A stretch of DNA of 64,000 nucleotides from Rotaria socialis (lineage: Eukaryota; Rotifera; Eurotatoria; Philodinida; Philodinidae). The stretch covers positions 17,091 through 81,090 of the forward strand of contig CAJNYU010004459.1 of assembly GCA_905331475.1 (NCBI GenBank), given 5' to 3'. Shown here piece by piece: positions 37,627 to 48,100 of this stretch. The notes beneath the pieces were generated by a model. That model was not told the origin of the DNA. It worked only from the letters and a program-made list of their open reading frames with translations, and made no database searches. How positions within the stretch are numbered: position 1 is the first letter of the stretch; every line of letters starts with the position of its first letter. The position numbers and the translations under genes are program-made.

Positions 37627-38781
37627 CTATAAAGCATGATGAAAAATCAAGAGAATAACTATAAGATAAACAAGAAACAGAAGTATAAAATGAATAAGAT
37701 CATGTCCACTACTTGAATTATTTGGTACTATTGTTCGCCAATTCAATTCACTTATATATGGTGAACGTATTGTTTTTGCTTGGTTCCATGCGTGATAAAC
37801 AAGATAGGTAGTTTTCTTATCAAGTCCAACAATAATTGAGTTATGTCCCGGTCCCATAATAATATCTTTTATTGAATGTGTAATTCGAGCTTGATTAGTT
37901 GAATCTTCTGTATACGGTCCCATAGGCGACGAATAAGCAATCCCATAATCAACACCATACGATGTATTTTGCCAATTGCCACCACTATAGAAACATATAT
38001 ATACTCCTGATTCTTGTTGCCAAGTCGCTGCACCTTCCAACGTATACCAGTCATAGATGTCATGGTACATAGATCGATTACGTTCGTAAAGTTGCCAATC
38101 ATGTTGTGCGCGTAAAACAATACTTTCATTACCAGCTAATCGAGTCATATTATTAATAAGACGATCAACTACAATACCTGTTCCAACACGATAATTATTA
38201 TTTTTATCAAGAAAATCTCGACTATAAAATAGATACCATTGGCCATCTTTTTGATCTTGAAATGGATGAGGATCAATAGCAAATGAAAGTTGTGTTACAT
38301 TAGTTAATTCTATCGATTGACTATCATAGTAGGGACCCAGTGGTGAACTCGATGATACAACACGTAAACGATGTTGTTTATCGTCAAATCCAACGGAATA
38401 AAATAAATAGAAAATATTATCTTTTTCAGCTATTTCAGGTGCCCAATATGAAAAAGGTTGATCGGGCTGTTCTATCACATTTAGAATATCACCAGAATAT
38501 GTCCATTCAATTAGATCATCAGATCTAAGCGATGGAAAAGTAGTTTTATTTTCACTCAAAACAACACCAGTACCGATCATATAATAAGTTCCATTGAATT
38601 CAAATGTAAATGGATCTGCTAAATAATTAGGCCATATTGGATTTTTAGGATATTCTGTAATACCTTGTGGTACAAATATGGCATTAATAGTACCGATTAT
38701 AATGAAAATGACTAAACAACTCCTATCAATTGCGTTTTTCATAAAGTAATATACTATAAAGATAAAAAAATAACACAACAC
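37627..38781 (-). CDS. Secreted or membrane-anchored GH43-like glycosidase
   Basis: An intronless ORF of 384 codons; the Met at residue 14 gives the cleaner signal peptide (MKNAIDRSCLVIFIIIGTINA). The protein follows the five-bladed beta-propeller of glycoside hydrolase family 43 (arabinanase, arabinofuranosidase, xylosidase). The three acidic catalytic positions are visible: Asp56 in YLADPFTFEFNGTYY, Asp170 in FAIDPHPFQD and Glu249 in YTLEGAATW. Eight or more N-glycosylation sequons fit secretion. The last about 20 residues (IHFILLFLVYLIVILLIFHH) follow a small-residue SSSG stretch and end the protein, as in a GPI signal or a tail anchor. The substrate is probably plant or algal cell-wall pentosan. 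Lack of introns in a spliced neighbourhood suggests transfer from a microbe. Confidence 0.8.
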   Translation of the reverse strand: MLCYFFIFIVYYFMKNAIDRSCLVIFIIIGTINAIFVPQGITEYPKNPIWPNYLADPFTFEFNGTYYMIGTGVVLSENKTTFPSLRSDDLIEWTYSGDILNVIEQPDQPFSYWAPEIAEKDNIFYLFYSVGFDDKQHRLRVVSSSSPLGPYYDSQSIELTNVTQLSFAIDPHPFQDQKDGQWYLFYSRDFLDKNNNYRVGTGIVVDRLINNMTRLAGNESIVLRAQHDWQLYERNRSMYHDIYDWYTLEGAATWQQESGVYICFYSGGNWQNTSYGVDYGIAYSSPMGPYTEDSTNQARITHSIKDIIMGPGHNSIIVGLDKKTTYLVYHAWNQAKTIRSPYISELNWRTIVPNNSSSGHDLIHFILLFLVYLIVILLIFHHAL

Positions 38782-39124
38782 AGAATGAATGACGTGGATA
38801 AAGAATGCTGGTTTTTGTTGCCTTTAGAGAATTTCGTTGTTTCTCTATCGTTGTTTTACTATTATTACTATGTTTTCAATATGATAATATTAATCTTATT
38901 ATTTTTGCCAAGAGAAAAAAAAGCTTACGTTAGTTTAAGTTCATGGACACTCTATTTTTTTCTTGCGTCGTTCTATTCATAATTGTATGCATATACGAGC
39001 GACATATGTACATTTCGTCTATGATTGGTCAGTGAAATATTCCATTAGATAAAGATAAAGTTTGATTCACGAATATCTTCTTTCATATCTCGTCTTTTTT
39101 TTCGTTTTGTTAAACATTTTGAGA
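38782..39124. promoter_or_regulatory. Divergent promoter region, GH43-like gene and ARP2
   Basis: 343 bp between two start codons facing away from each other. AT-rich, with no single motif that I can defend. Confidence 0.35.
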
Positions 39125-40732
39125 ATGGATTCAGCAGGTAGAAAAGTTATCGTATGCGATAATGGTACAGGCGTAAGTAGTCGAGTATTTTCAATCAAAT
39201 ACATGTTCGATAAACGTTTTTTCTCGTTGTTTTACAGTACATTAAATGTGGCTATTGTACTTCGAATTTTCCTGATTTTCATTTTCCATGTATGGTTGGT
39301 CGACCGTTGATTCGTTCTCGTGCAAAAGTTAATAATATTGAAGTTCAAGACATAATGGTTGGTGATGAAGGTATGTCAGTCGAAATACAGTTGACACTTT
39401 TATTTTATCCTATTTTTTCTTCTAGCACAAAAAGTTCGACAAATGCTTGAAATCAATTATCCTGTTGAAAATGGTATTGTTAATAATTGGGATGATATGA
39501 AACATGTCTATACATATTTATTTGGTCCCAAAAAGATGAATATTAATCCTAGTGATGCTAAAATTTTACTAACAGAAGCACCACTTAATCCAGTTAAAAA
39601 TCGTGCAAAAATGTTAGAAGTTATGCTTGAACAATTTCAATTTCATGAATGTTCACTGGCCTATCAAGCTATATTAACATTGTATGCTCAAGGAATTTTA
39701 ACTGGTGTTGTGGTTGATATTGGTGATGGTGTAACACATATTTGTCCAGTTATTGATGGATTTTGTTTGCAAAATTCAATTGCCCGACTTAATATTGCTG
39801 GACGAGACATAACAAGATATTTAATTCGCTTATTACTTCTACGTGGGGTAAATAGATTTCTTTCTAGTATGACGCTGGAGATTCGCACAGTTCTATAAAT
39901 AGAGACTGATGTGTTACTTTTGTTTAACCTTTTGAGTGGATAAAATGCACGTAAAAAAGTTTCTGTCTACTTGACTGATGAGTTTCTTTAGTACTTGCGT
40001 ATATATCCTGTGTTAATGTTATTTCGTGATAGTCGATGAAATTCCGGAATCCCAAGGGTAGCTTGAATAAGAGTGTGTATGAAATATTGAATTGATATCG
40101 AGTCACATGCAATAGTAAAAATCATAAAATAATTTTTTTTTCAGTATGTATTCAATCAATCGGCTGATTTTGATACTGTTCAACAAATCAAAGAAAAACT
40201 TTGCTACGTTGCACATGATCTTGATCAAGAACGCCAGTTAGCATTGGATACAACAGTTCTAGTTGAAAGTTATACATTACCCGATGGTCGAACAATAAAA
40301 TTATCTGGCGAAAGATTCGAAGCCCCTGAAGTGCTCTTTCGCCCATCGTTATTAGGTTTAGAAGTGAAAGGTGTTGCCGAACAAGTATTCAAAGTCATAA
40401 ATAGTGCACCTATGGATGATCGACGTAAACTCTACAAACAAATTGTACTTAGCGGCGGCACAACAATGTATCCAGGATTTGGTACGCGTCTCGAACGTGA
40501 ATTAGAAAAACTTTATGAAGAACGAATTCTCAAAGGACAATCCGATAAATCGGCTAAGAATGTTATTTGTATTGAAGCTCCGCCACGCAGAAAGAATATG
40601 GTGTTTTTAGGTGGTGCTGTTTACGCTAATTTAGTTAAAGACACGCCAGCTCAATGGATATCTCGACGTGATTATGAAGATCAAGGCATTGAACGTTGCG
40701 TACAACGATTGAATCAAATATGTCCACGATAA
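39125..40732 (+). CDS. ACTR2: Actin-related protein 2 (ARP2/3 complex subunit)
   Basis: Four exons close in phase: 39125-39172, 39238-39370, 39426-39847 and 40145-40732 (396 aa; the human protein is about 394). It starts [16 protein letters not shown] with the phosphate-1 loop and continues [33 protein letters not shown] and [16 protein letters not shown]. Then come [16 protein letters not shown] (phosphate-2), [44 protein letters not shown] and [14 protein letters not shown]. These are ARP2 rather than actin signatures. ARP2 with ARP3 forms the template for branched actin filaments. The third intron (297 bp) is longer than the others. A spacer of 246 bp separates it from the next gene on the same strand. 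Confidence 0.95.
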
Positions 40733-40978
40733 AAAAAAAGAATGATTATGATTTTAGCATTTATTTAAAACAATAATTCCAATTAGTCATGTCTGATTCT
40801 TTTGCTTCGTTTTCTTTCCATTGTGAACTTATCTGCTAGTGCAATTTGTTTTCTTTTTAATACGAGTGTGCGTGTTACTTTGCTTGTCTTTTATTTTCTT
40901 CTCTGGTAATTCTCTACATTTATTTATCATCGAATGAACTGCACTTGTAGATTAATATCGATCATTTGTTGAGACACA

Positions 40979-43270
40979 ATGGTTGATCGAATTCGTTGTG
41001 CATCTATTATATTGACTATCGTTAGTATTGGATTTGTGGTTGGTGGTTGCTTACTAATTGCGTTTGGTGATTCACTTATTAAAAAGATTGTTAATAATGT
41101 ATAAAATAATTCTTCTTGTTTTTTAAATCTAATTCTATCTTTTAAATTGCGAAGGAATGCCAATTGAAACCGGGAACAATTATTTACAGTAATTGGCGGG
41201 ATTCTCCTGTGCCATATTATATATCAATTTATGTATTTGATCTTCAAAATACAGAGTTTCTCAATGGTACATCGAAACCAAGCCTTAAACAGCGAGGTCC
41301 GTTTGTCTATAAGTGAGCTTGATGACAGTCTCTATTGATAGAAAATTTATATGATTCTCTTCTCTTAAGGGAAGTACGAACAAAAATAAATTTAGAAGAA
41401 TATGAAAATGAAACAATTTCCTATCAAGAACCACGTACGTATACATTTGATGCAGCACGATCAGCAGAACCTGATACAATAAATGTAACAACAATAAATC
41501 TTGTGTATATGGTAAAATAAAATATTGTCTATTGAGCATTTTGCTAATATAATCCATTCATAGATATTAGTGAACTATCTTCAAATGGAACATGTTCCGT
41601 CTATATTTCGACGTATAGTTGGAGAATTACTATCAGTTCAAGAGAAACCAATTATGCAACATACTGTGCAAGAACTTCTTTGGGGTTATACAGATCCATT
41701 ATTACGTATTCTTAAAACTGAATTTCCAGATATTATCTCGGATGATCGTGTATCGGTTTTTGATGCATCGGTAATTTAGAAGTCTTTTATTATATGAGTA
41801 TTTAATTTGTTAGATCAAGAAGATTAAATAGAATTATTTAAAGACGCGCTAAAAACATGTAGAAAAGCCTTATCAAATACACCTGTGCTATTTTAGGACG
41901 TCTAGATAAAGACGAGAGATAAAGAATAGTGAGGCTTATTTTTGTGTTAATTTGAGAAACGTTATGATCAAAAATTATGGACTCCGAGACGAGAGCAAAA
42001 TCATGATAGCAGTAGCTGACTAAGCTATTGCTCTATTTCAGGTCAGTGGAGCCGGATCAAACATCTATTTGGTGAATAATGGTGTTGGTCGTGATGCAAA
42101 TTTTAATGACCGTATTAATGAAGTTGGTCTAGTTGAACGATTTAATTTTGAATCAAAATTGTCATACTGGTCGAATGAATATGCAAATATGATTAATGGA
42201 ACAGATAGTACATTGTGGCATCCGTCTACACGTAAAAATGAACGTATTTATTCATTTATTGCGGATATTTGTCGATCAGTTTATCTTGATTACAATGAAA
42301 CACGCACGAATAACTTTAATATTGAAACTTATCATTATACATTACCAAATAGTGTATTTTCAAATTCAACAGACAACGAAGGTTTCTGTTTGAATTCTAC
42401 AATTGCTAATAAAACGAATGAAGTTGAATGTTTGCCAAGTGGTCTATTTTCATTGAAAACATGTATACGTTGTAAGGAAATTTATTCTAAGCAGTTCAAC
42501 TATTTATTTTTAATTGTTTTTCTTACATATCTATTTAGTTCCTGAGAGTATGATATCAATACCATTACCTATTATTGGATCAAGTCCACATTTTCTGGCA
42601 GCTGATCCTGCTGTACAAAATGCTGTTTATGGATTAGAACCTGATGATATCGCACATCGTAGTTTTGTCGATATAGAACCACTTACAGGCAGTTAGTAGT
42701 CGATAGTTTAAAAGAGATTAATAGAAAATAATATTTATTTTATTTTATTTTAATTAAATATTAGTTGTCATGAATGGATCACGACGACTTCAAGTCAATT
42801 TAAATGTTATTAATGATTCAGCTATAAGGTACGTATCTATAAAGATTAATATTTAATGAAAACAATTATCGAATTATTCTAGTGCAATTTCTCGTATACG
42901 TCCACTTGTTTATCCAATGATATGGATTGATGAAGTCAGTTCGACGATATTGAAAACATTAAATGATTTATTTATTTATTATATTTTAGCATGCTGAAAT
43001 CGATAAACTGAATGCAGATAAATTTCGTAAAAAAGTAACTGTGCCAATTACGGCACTTCACGTTATGAAATATCTTATACTCAGCATTGGTATTGCTTTA
43101 TTTGTTATTGTACTTGGTTTAATAGCATTTAGTCGATATAGAGTATGTTATTTAAAAATTTATCTTTCATTTTTTCATATTGTTTTTATTATATGTGTTC
43201 ACAGACCAATACATCGGGTCCTGCATTTCCAAAGCCTACTGCAGATGAAACATCACCATTACTTTTTTAA
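40979..43270 (+). CDS. LIMP-2 / CD36-family (class B scavenger receptor) protein
   Basis: Ten exons close in phase: 40979-41098, 41155-41312, 41370-41511, 41564-41770, 42042-42471, 42539-42691, 42765-42828, 42883-42934, 42990-43142 and 43205-43270 (514 aa). It has the family hairpin topology: an N-terminal TM (ILTIVSIGFVVGGCLLIAF), a large N-glycosylated ectodomain and a C-terminal TM (LILSIGIALFVIVLGLIAF). Family motifs include RGPFVYKEVR, ELLWGYTDPLL, CLPSGLF, SPHFLAADP, DIEPLTG, RRLQVNLNV and PMIWIDE. The tail ends TADETSPLLF, an acidic dileucine signal like that of LIMP-2, so lysosomal targeting is more likely than a plasma-membrane lipid receptor. The longest intron (271 bp) lies between exons 4 and 5. 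Confidence 0.9.
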
Positions 43271-44590
43271 AAAGAATATTGATGACAAAATCAAAAATGC
43301 AATATTTTTCTTTTTCGTATTATTTTTTTAATTTCACAATGTCTTTCATTTGGCAATAATTGTCTTGTATATGAACCCATGGATGAATGAAAAGATGTAA
43401 ACATCAATAGTATTTAAATAAATATGCTATAATGTTATTATTTTTTTCTATTGTAATTTTTAATAAAATAATAATAATAAAAATGTGTTTCATACGACAA
43501 GTCTATTTGGCATTTTCAACACTTCATCAATATCTTGAGGGTGTGGGTATGTTTCGAGGCTAGCGAATCACACCTACATTACACACTCCGCACCCAAACC
43601 ATCAGCTTCCATAAAAACAGCCTTCATTTCGTTGTAGTAGGGAAAATTTCTTTTTCGTATTATGTGTTTATGTGCACTTTCAAAAGCTGATACAACCGTT
43701 GCACAACTAGTTGAAATTGCCGTTGATCGAACGAAAACAATTATTTCTTGACATATCAGTTTCACGATGAAAACAACCATAAACAATTCGAAATTGATGT
43801 CTTTTTCCCTCATTTCTTCACAATAGTAGGAATTCTTTCATGGCAATTTTTTGTGTGCGCTGTCGCAGCTCGAATCAATCGTTGTAAAATTAGTTTACAT
43901 TCATCGCATATACAGTATGTAAAAAAATTATTTGGACACTTACGACATCTCTTTTGTAAAGTAAATTTCACAGTTAAGGAGAAACATTTTCTTGACTTCC
44001 ATTACACCATTCGATAGCGCAGAATCTCTACTTTATTCTACACGTAGAACGTTTCTCTTTCAATCCGCGTTTTACGAATTTTGAAGGGTTTTAAACAAAC
44101 CCCTTAATTTCATGTGCAAAAATTTTATTTGGACACTTGTAATATTCCTGTGCTAGAACATTAATTTTGAAGCAAACTATTTTAAAAAATAGCTCATTCG
44201 ATAGAGAAAATTGTTTTCTACACGGTGGTATCGTTTAAAATTCAAAATACCTGAGTCCCCATCGGTTTTCTAGAAAACTATAGATTTTTGGGAAACTTGA
44301 CTCAAAATATATCATTAGATAGAGAAAGAAAAACTGCGTCGATTGACATTCTCCACTTGCTAAATTTATAGAACAAATCAAAAAAGAATTGCTAATAACT
44401 ATCAGTGTTTTGCATTGATGCTGCATTAATCGTAATTTTTCAGGCACAAAATAAGCTCAAAAGTATTTTTGGAGTAAGCATGGTTGTAGAGAATTAAATT
44501 CTCTTCACAATGATGTATTTGAATTCACAGTAACTACTTCTCTTCGAGTTGTTACGGCCCTATCTTTTCACTTGTAAGTTCTAGGTGTTG
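43271..44590. repeat. Repeat-rich spacer with a Tc1/mariner-like end and degenerate tandem units
   Basis: No gene. At 43911 a Tc1/mariner-style end begins TACAGTATGT and continues through poly-A to ATTATTTGGACACTTA; TTTATTTGGACACTTG recurs near 44127. Around it, loosely similar units carrying CATTCGATAG / CATTAGATAGAGAAA occur near 44010, 44190 and 44310, spaced about 120-180 bp apart. I see no matching opposite terminal repeat, so this is a remnant. Confidence 0.35.
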
Positions 44591-44598
44591 CTTTCTGT

Positions 44599-44825
44599 CA
44601 GAGATGGGCAAGTCAAGTCATTTTTGACTTGACTTGACTTGACTTGGAATTTTCTTGGACTGAACTATGACTTGACTTGACTTGACTTGAAATTCTCAAA
44701 AAATGACTTGACTTGACTTGAAAGTATGTTGAACAAGTCATGACTTGACTTGACTTGACTTGAAATTTTCAAAAAAAGACTTGACTTGACTTGAGTCGGA
44801 AAAAAGGCTGACTTGCCCATCTCTG
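44599..44825. mobile_element. 227-bp hAT-type MITE built of TTGAC repeats
   Basis: Inverted ends CAGAGATGGGCAAGTCA at 44599 and the complement TGACTTGCCCATCTCTG ending at 44825. Perfect 8-bp target duplication CTTTCTGT at 44591-44598 and 44826-44833. The interior is almost entirely tandem TTGAC (GACTTGACTTGACTTG) blocks separated by AAATTTTCAAAAAA-type spacers. No coding capacity; reading frames that run through it translate to repeated SSQVKS. Confidence 0.9.
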
Positions 44826-44833
44826 CTTTCTGT

Positions 44834-45197
44834 ATATGATTCATCACGCAATTGTTTTCCTTCCTGTGATACAAAACAGGTATGACAAGATAGGACCGTA
44901 ACAGCTCGAAGAGAAGTAGGGTGGGTGTGGATGTGGATAACAGCAAGAATGACACTCACACTCTCAGTTTGAGCCTACCCAAGCCTGCCCTATATCAAAT
45001 TAGGATAGGCTCAAGCCTCGTGAATCTACAGACTCCGCCGCCACTGCAATCCTCTTAGGATTCCCATATTTCTGCAAAACTGCAACCGAAAGTCAGAGAA
45101 ACCGCCACCACGCCTCCTCTCTGAATAAATACTAGTAGTTCTCTGGATACATTTTTTTCAGATACTTGAGTAGATTTTTTATTGATCGGCAATACTG
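44834..45197. other. Upstream region of the TPR-patatin gene
   Basis: No gene. It has GC-richer sequence near 45030-45120. A strong acceptor-like TTTTTTTCAG ends about 36 bases before the ATG at 45198 and could mark a 5'-UTR intron or spliced-leader site. Confidence 0.35.
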
Positions 45198-48100
45198 ATG
45201 GATGATGACACAATTAATCAACAGTTTCAAGAGGTTGATGATGCTATTATGAACAACAGAGACAATGTACCACAAATATTGGCTCGATTGAAATCATCAA
45301 TTGGAAACCAGTCCAATGAATATAGTCAACTGTTGCATATGAAAAGGATTAGCTACTTTAGAGCTACTGGGAATGTGAATGAATTGAGAAATGAAGAAAA
45401 TCGAATAGAAGAAAAGTTTTCTAGCTCGCAACAACGAAGAAATCCTGAACCATCACAAGTCAGAAAACGAGAACCCATTGGCCATAATATTCTACCTGAT
45501 GAATCAATCAAAGCTGATATTCAAGCTTGTCTCGAGAGGTTTAAGTCGGTACGTTGCAACGAAGAACAAAAGGGTTTCTATAAGCAATTATATTCAGAAA
45601 TTACTGAACTGATCCGGTTACCTGTGAATTCATTGGATGAATACATCAATATCGATTTACAATATTCAAGAATAAAGGTTAGTTTAGATTCTCTTCAAAT
45701 TCAAATATTAGAGAACTCTAAAGAAACCATTGGCATGACGAATAACTTGGATTTGCCTGTTTTAACTGATCTTTCTTTTCATTTAATATGTTTACAATAT
45801 CAACTAAAGGTAGATTTTGTCAACTTCGTTCTTTCGGATAAGTCAAAGATTCGTTCTATTTTATTCGCTGATATTCCGTTGTCACAAGAACACACTCGAA
45901 TACACTGTAGCAAATTGTCTTTTCTATTTCATCCAAAGAGATGTGAACCACAACAACAAATGATGTTCATAGAAATTTTTGAGTTGATCGGTGATGACCT
46001 AAGAAAACAATCAAAAGAGTTGAATAATAATCGTGTAGATCGAGTTAATTTAGTTGAAAAACATAAACTAGCTGGTAAAGAGCATTTGGATAAGGCTTAT
46101 AAGAATTCAGACGCAAGAAATCGTACACAAAATGCAGTTAGTGCATACAGATACTACAGAGCTGCATCAAAAGAACTCGAAACAGAATCTAATAAAGGAT
46201 CTATTCTTAAGCAAGTAGAATTGAAAAGGTGTATGAGTCTTTCACTTCAACTCCTTGAACCTAATCTAACATTTGAAACTCAAATTTATGCTATTGTTGG
46301 TATTTATCTGATTAGCAAAGAAGGCGAAAATCATCGATGTCGAGAGGATTTCAAGCAATTCGAAAGCATTCTTCGATCGACTAATTATTCAGAAGTGAGA
46401 TATTCAATATCTACAGTTGGTGTTACCGAAAGTACGAGTCACGAATTCAGGTTAAATAAAACTACAACGGATTTTACACGCGGTTCCATTAAATTGGAAC
46501 AATTCCGAGATGCCCTGTCGTCTGATTTGCGATTCACTATTACAAACACACCTGCATTTACAGATGAACAAGAAAATCAACTAGGTATAAAAAGGATTGA
46601 TACGTCTAGCAGCATTGGAATTGGTATTTCATATTTAATTGGCGATATTTTCTTTGAGAACAACTTTTATAGTAAAAAACAATCTAGTACTACTCAGAAT
46701 CCTAAAGTGCATGGAAGTATAAACGATATTTTAAGAGAAGCGTTAGGTTACTATACTAAGCGACAATACAATGACTTTCTTTCTTGTCTTACCAAAAGAT
46801 ATTTTAAAAACAAAATATTGCTAGGAATTAAACAAGAATGTCACGGTAGTACTTGTATAATTATATTAGATGTCCGACCTAGTGTAATTGTGCATGAGCT
46901 TTCACGCTCCAGTTTTTCAGCTGAAGGTATTGCTAATTTTCTCATTTTACTTGGTGAAGTTTTCCTCATGGCACCCAAAATAACACCGAAAGATCATCTA
47001 TCACCAAAGGTATCGGTACAAGTACCAAAGTACGCTGATTTTATTGATTGTGCATGCAAACTATTTCGAGAAGTCTTGAATAATTCATATTTGACTGAAC
47101 GAGCAAACAGTTACGATAATAGAATCGTATCACAATTGTCAGCTCAAAGTGAAAGTTATATAGAAGATTATCAAAAAACAGCATCGAGTTATATATATCC
47201 TGTGTCAACTGTGTACATCAAAGAAAGATTAATTGTTTCTAATAGTAGTGATCGTTTAGATTATTTGAGATTTGTTGCTCAAGTTAATTATGCCATTGCA
47301 TTGATAATAATGGGAGGAAAAGAGAACTTAGAACTAAGTGTCAAAATGATTAAAGAGCTGAAAAGAGGATTAAGAAAAACATTTCAGCAAGAGAAAATGT
47401 GTACTGTGACTGAAATTCGTCTACAAGCATTAACAGATATTTTCGGTGTATTTGGTTACACTGACCACAAACCATTAGACAAAAACGAATTAGATTTCCT
47501 TAGTCAGAAATTCTTTCGATTAGCAAGTGACGTTCGCATAAAACGCATTGACAGAATATTAATGAATAATGAGATGGTTTCGTATTGTGAACCAATAACG
47601 TTGGATGATGATAATCAAGATGAAAAAGATGAATTTGTTTTATTAGATAGAGTTTTGGGAAACGTTCTGAGATTGAATAAAAAGAAATTTGTTGAAAACG
47701 TTTGTAATAATTATAATAGAAGTATTGAACCATTGACATCATTGATGAAAGAAATAATAAAAAAAGAAAATTTTCCAAGTATCAATGAATGGAAAGAATC
47801 ATTTTTATTAGGAAAATATTCATTAAACTTTCTATATCTTCCAGTTTTATCTTTCTTGTACAGTATAGTTTTTGTACCATGTACTATCAGATCTCATCCG
47901 GATCATGGTGATATATTTGTAGTCACAAAAGAAATAATTGATAAATCGAAAAGTTCAGTGAAGACTTCAGTTTATGCAGTCACCGAAGAAATGAGCGATA
48001 CCGAGAGTATTCAACCCGTAAAGGCCATATTCGCGGATAGCGATGTTTCCTTGAAATATATTTATTATCAGTTAGAGTTAGCGAAGGGCGGAAATGTCAA

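Noticed and set aside
44599-44825. CRISPR-like regularly spaced repeats
   Set aside because: Repeats are 5-bp tandem TTGAC with near-identical spacers inside a hAT-type element; this is a eukaryotic genome and no cas gene is present.
44665-44959. Minus frames encoding repeated SSQVKS
   Set aside because: Direct translation of the TTGAC repeat inside the MITE.
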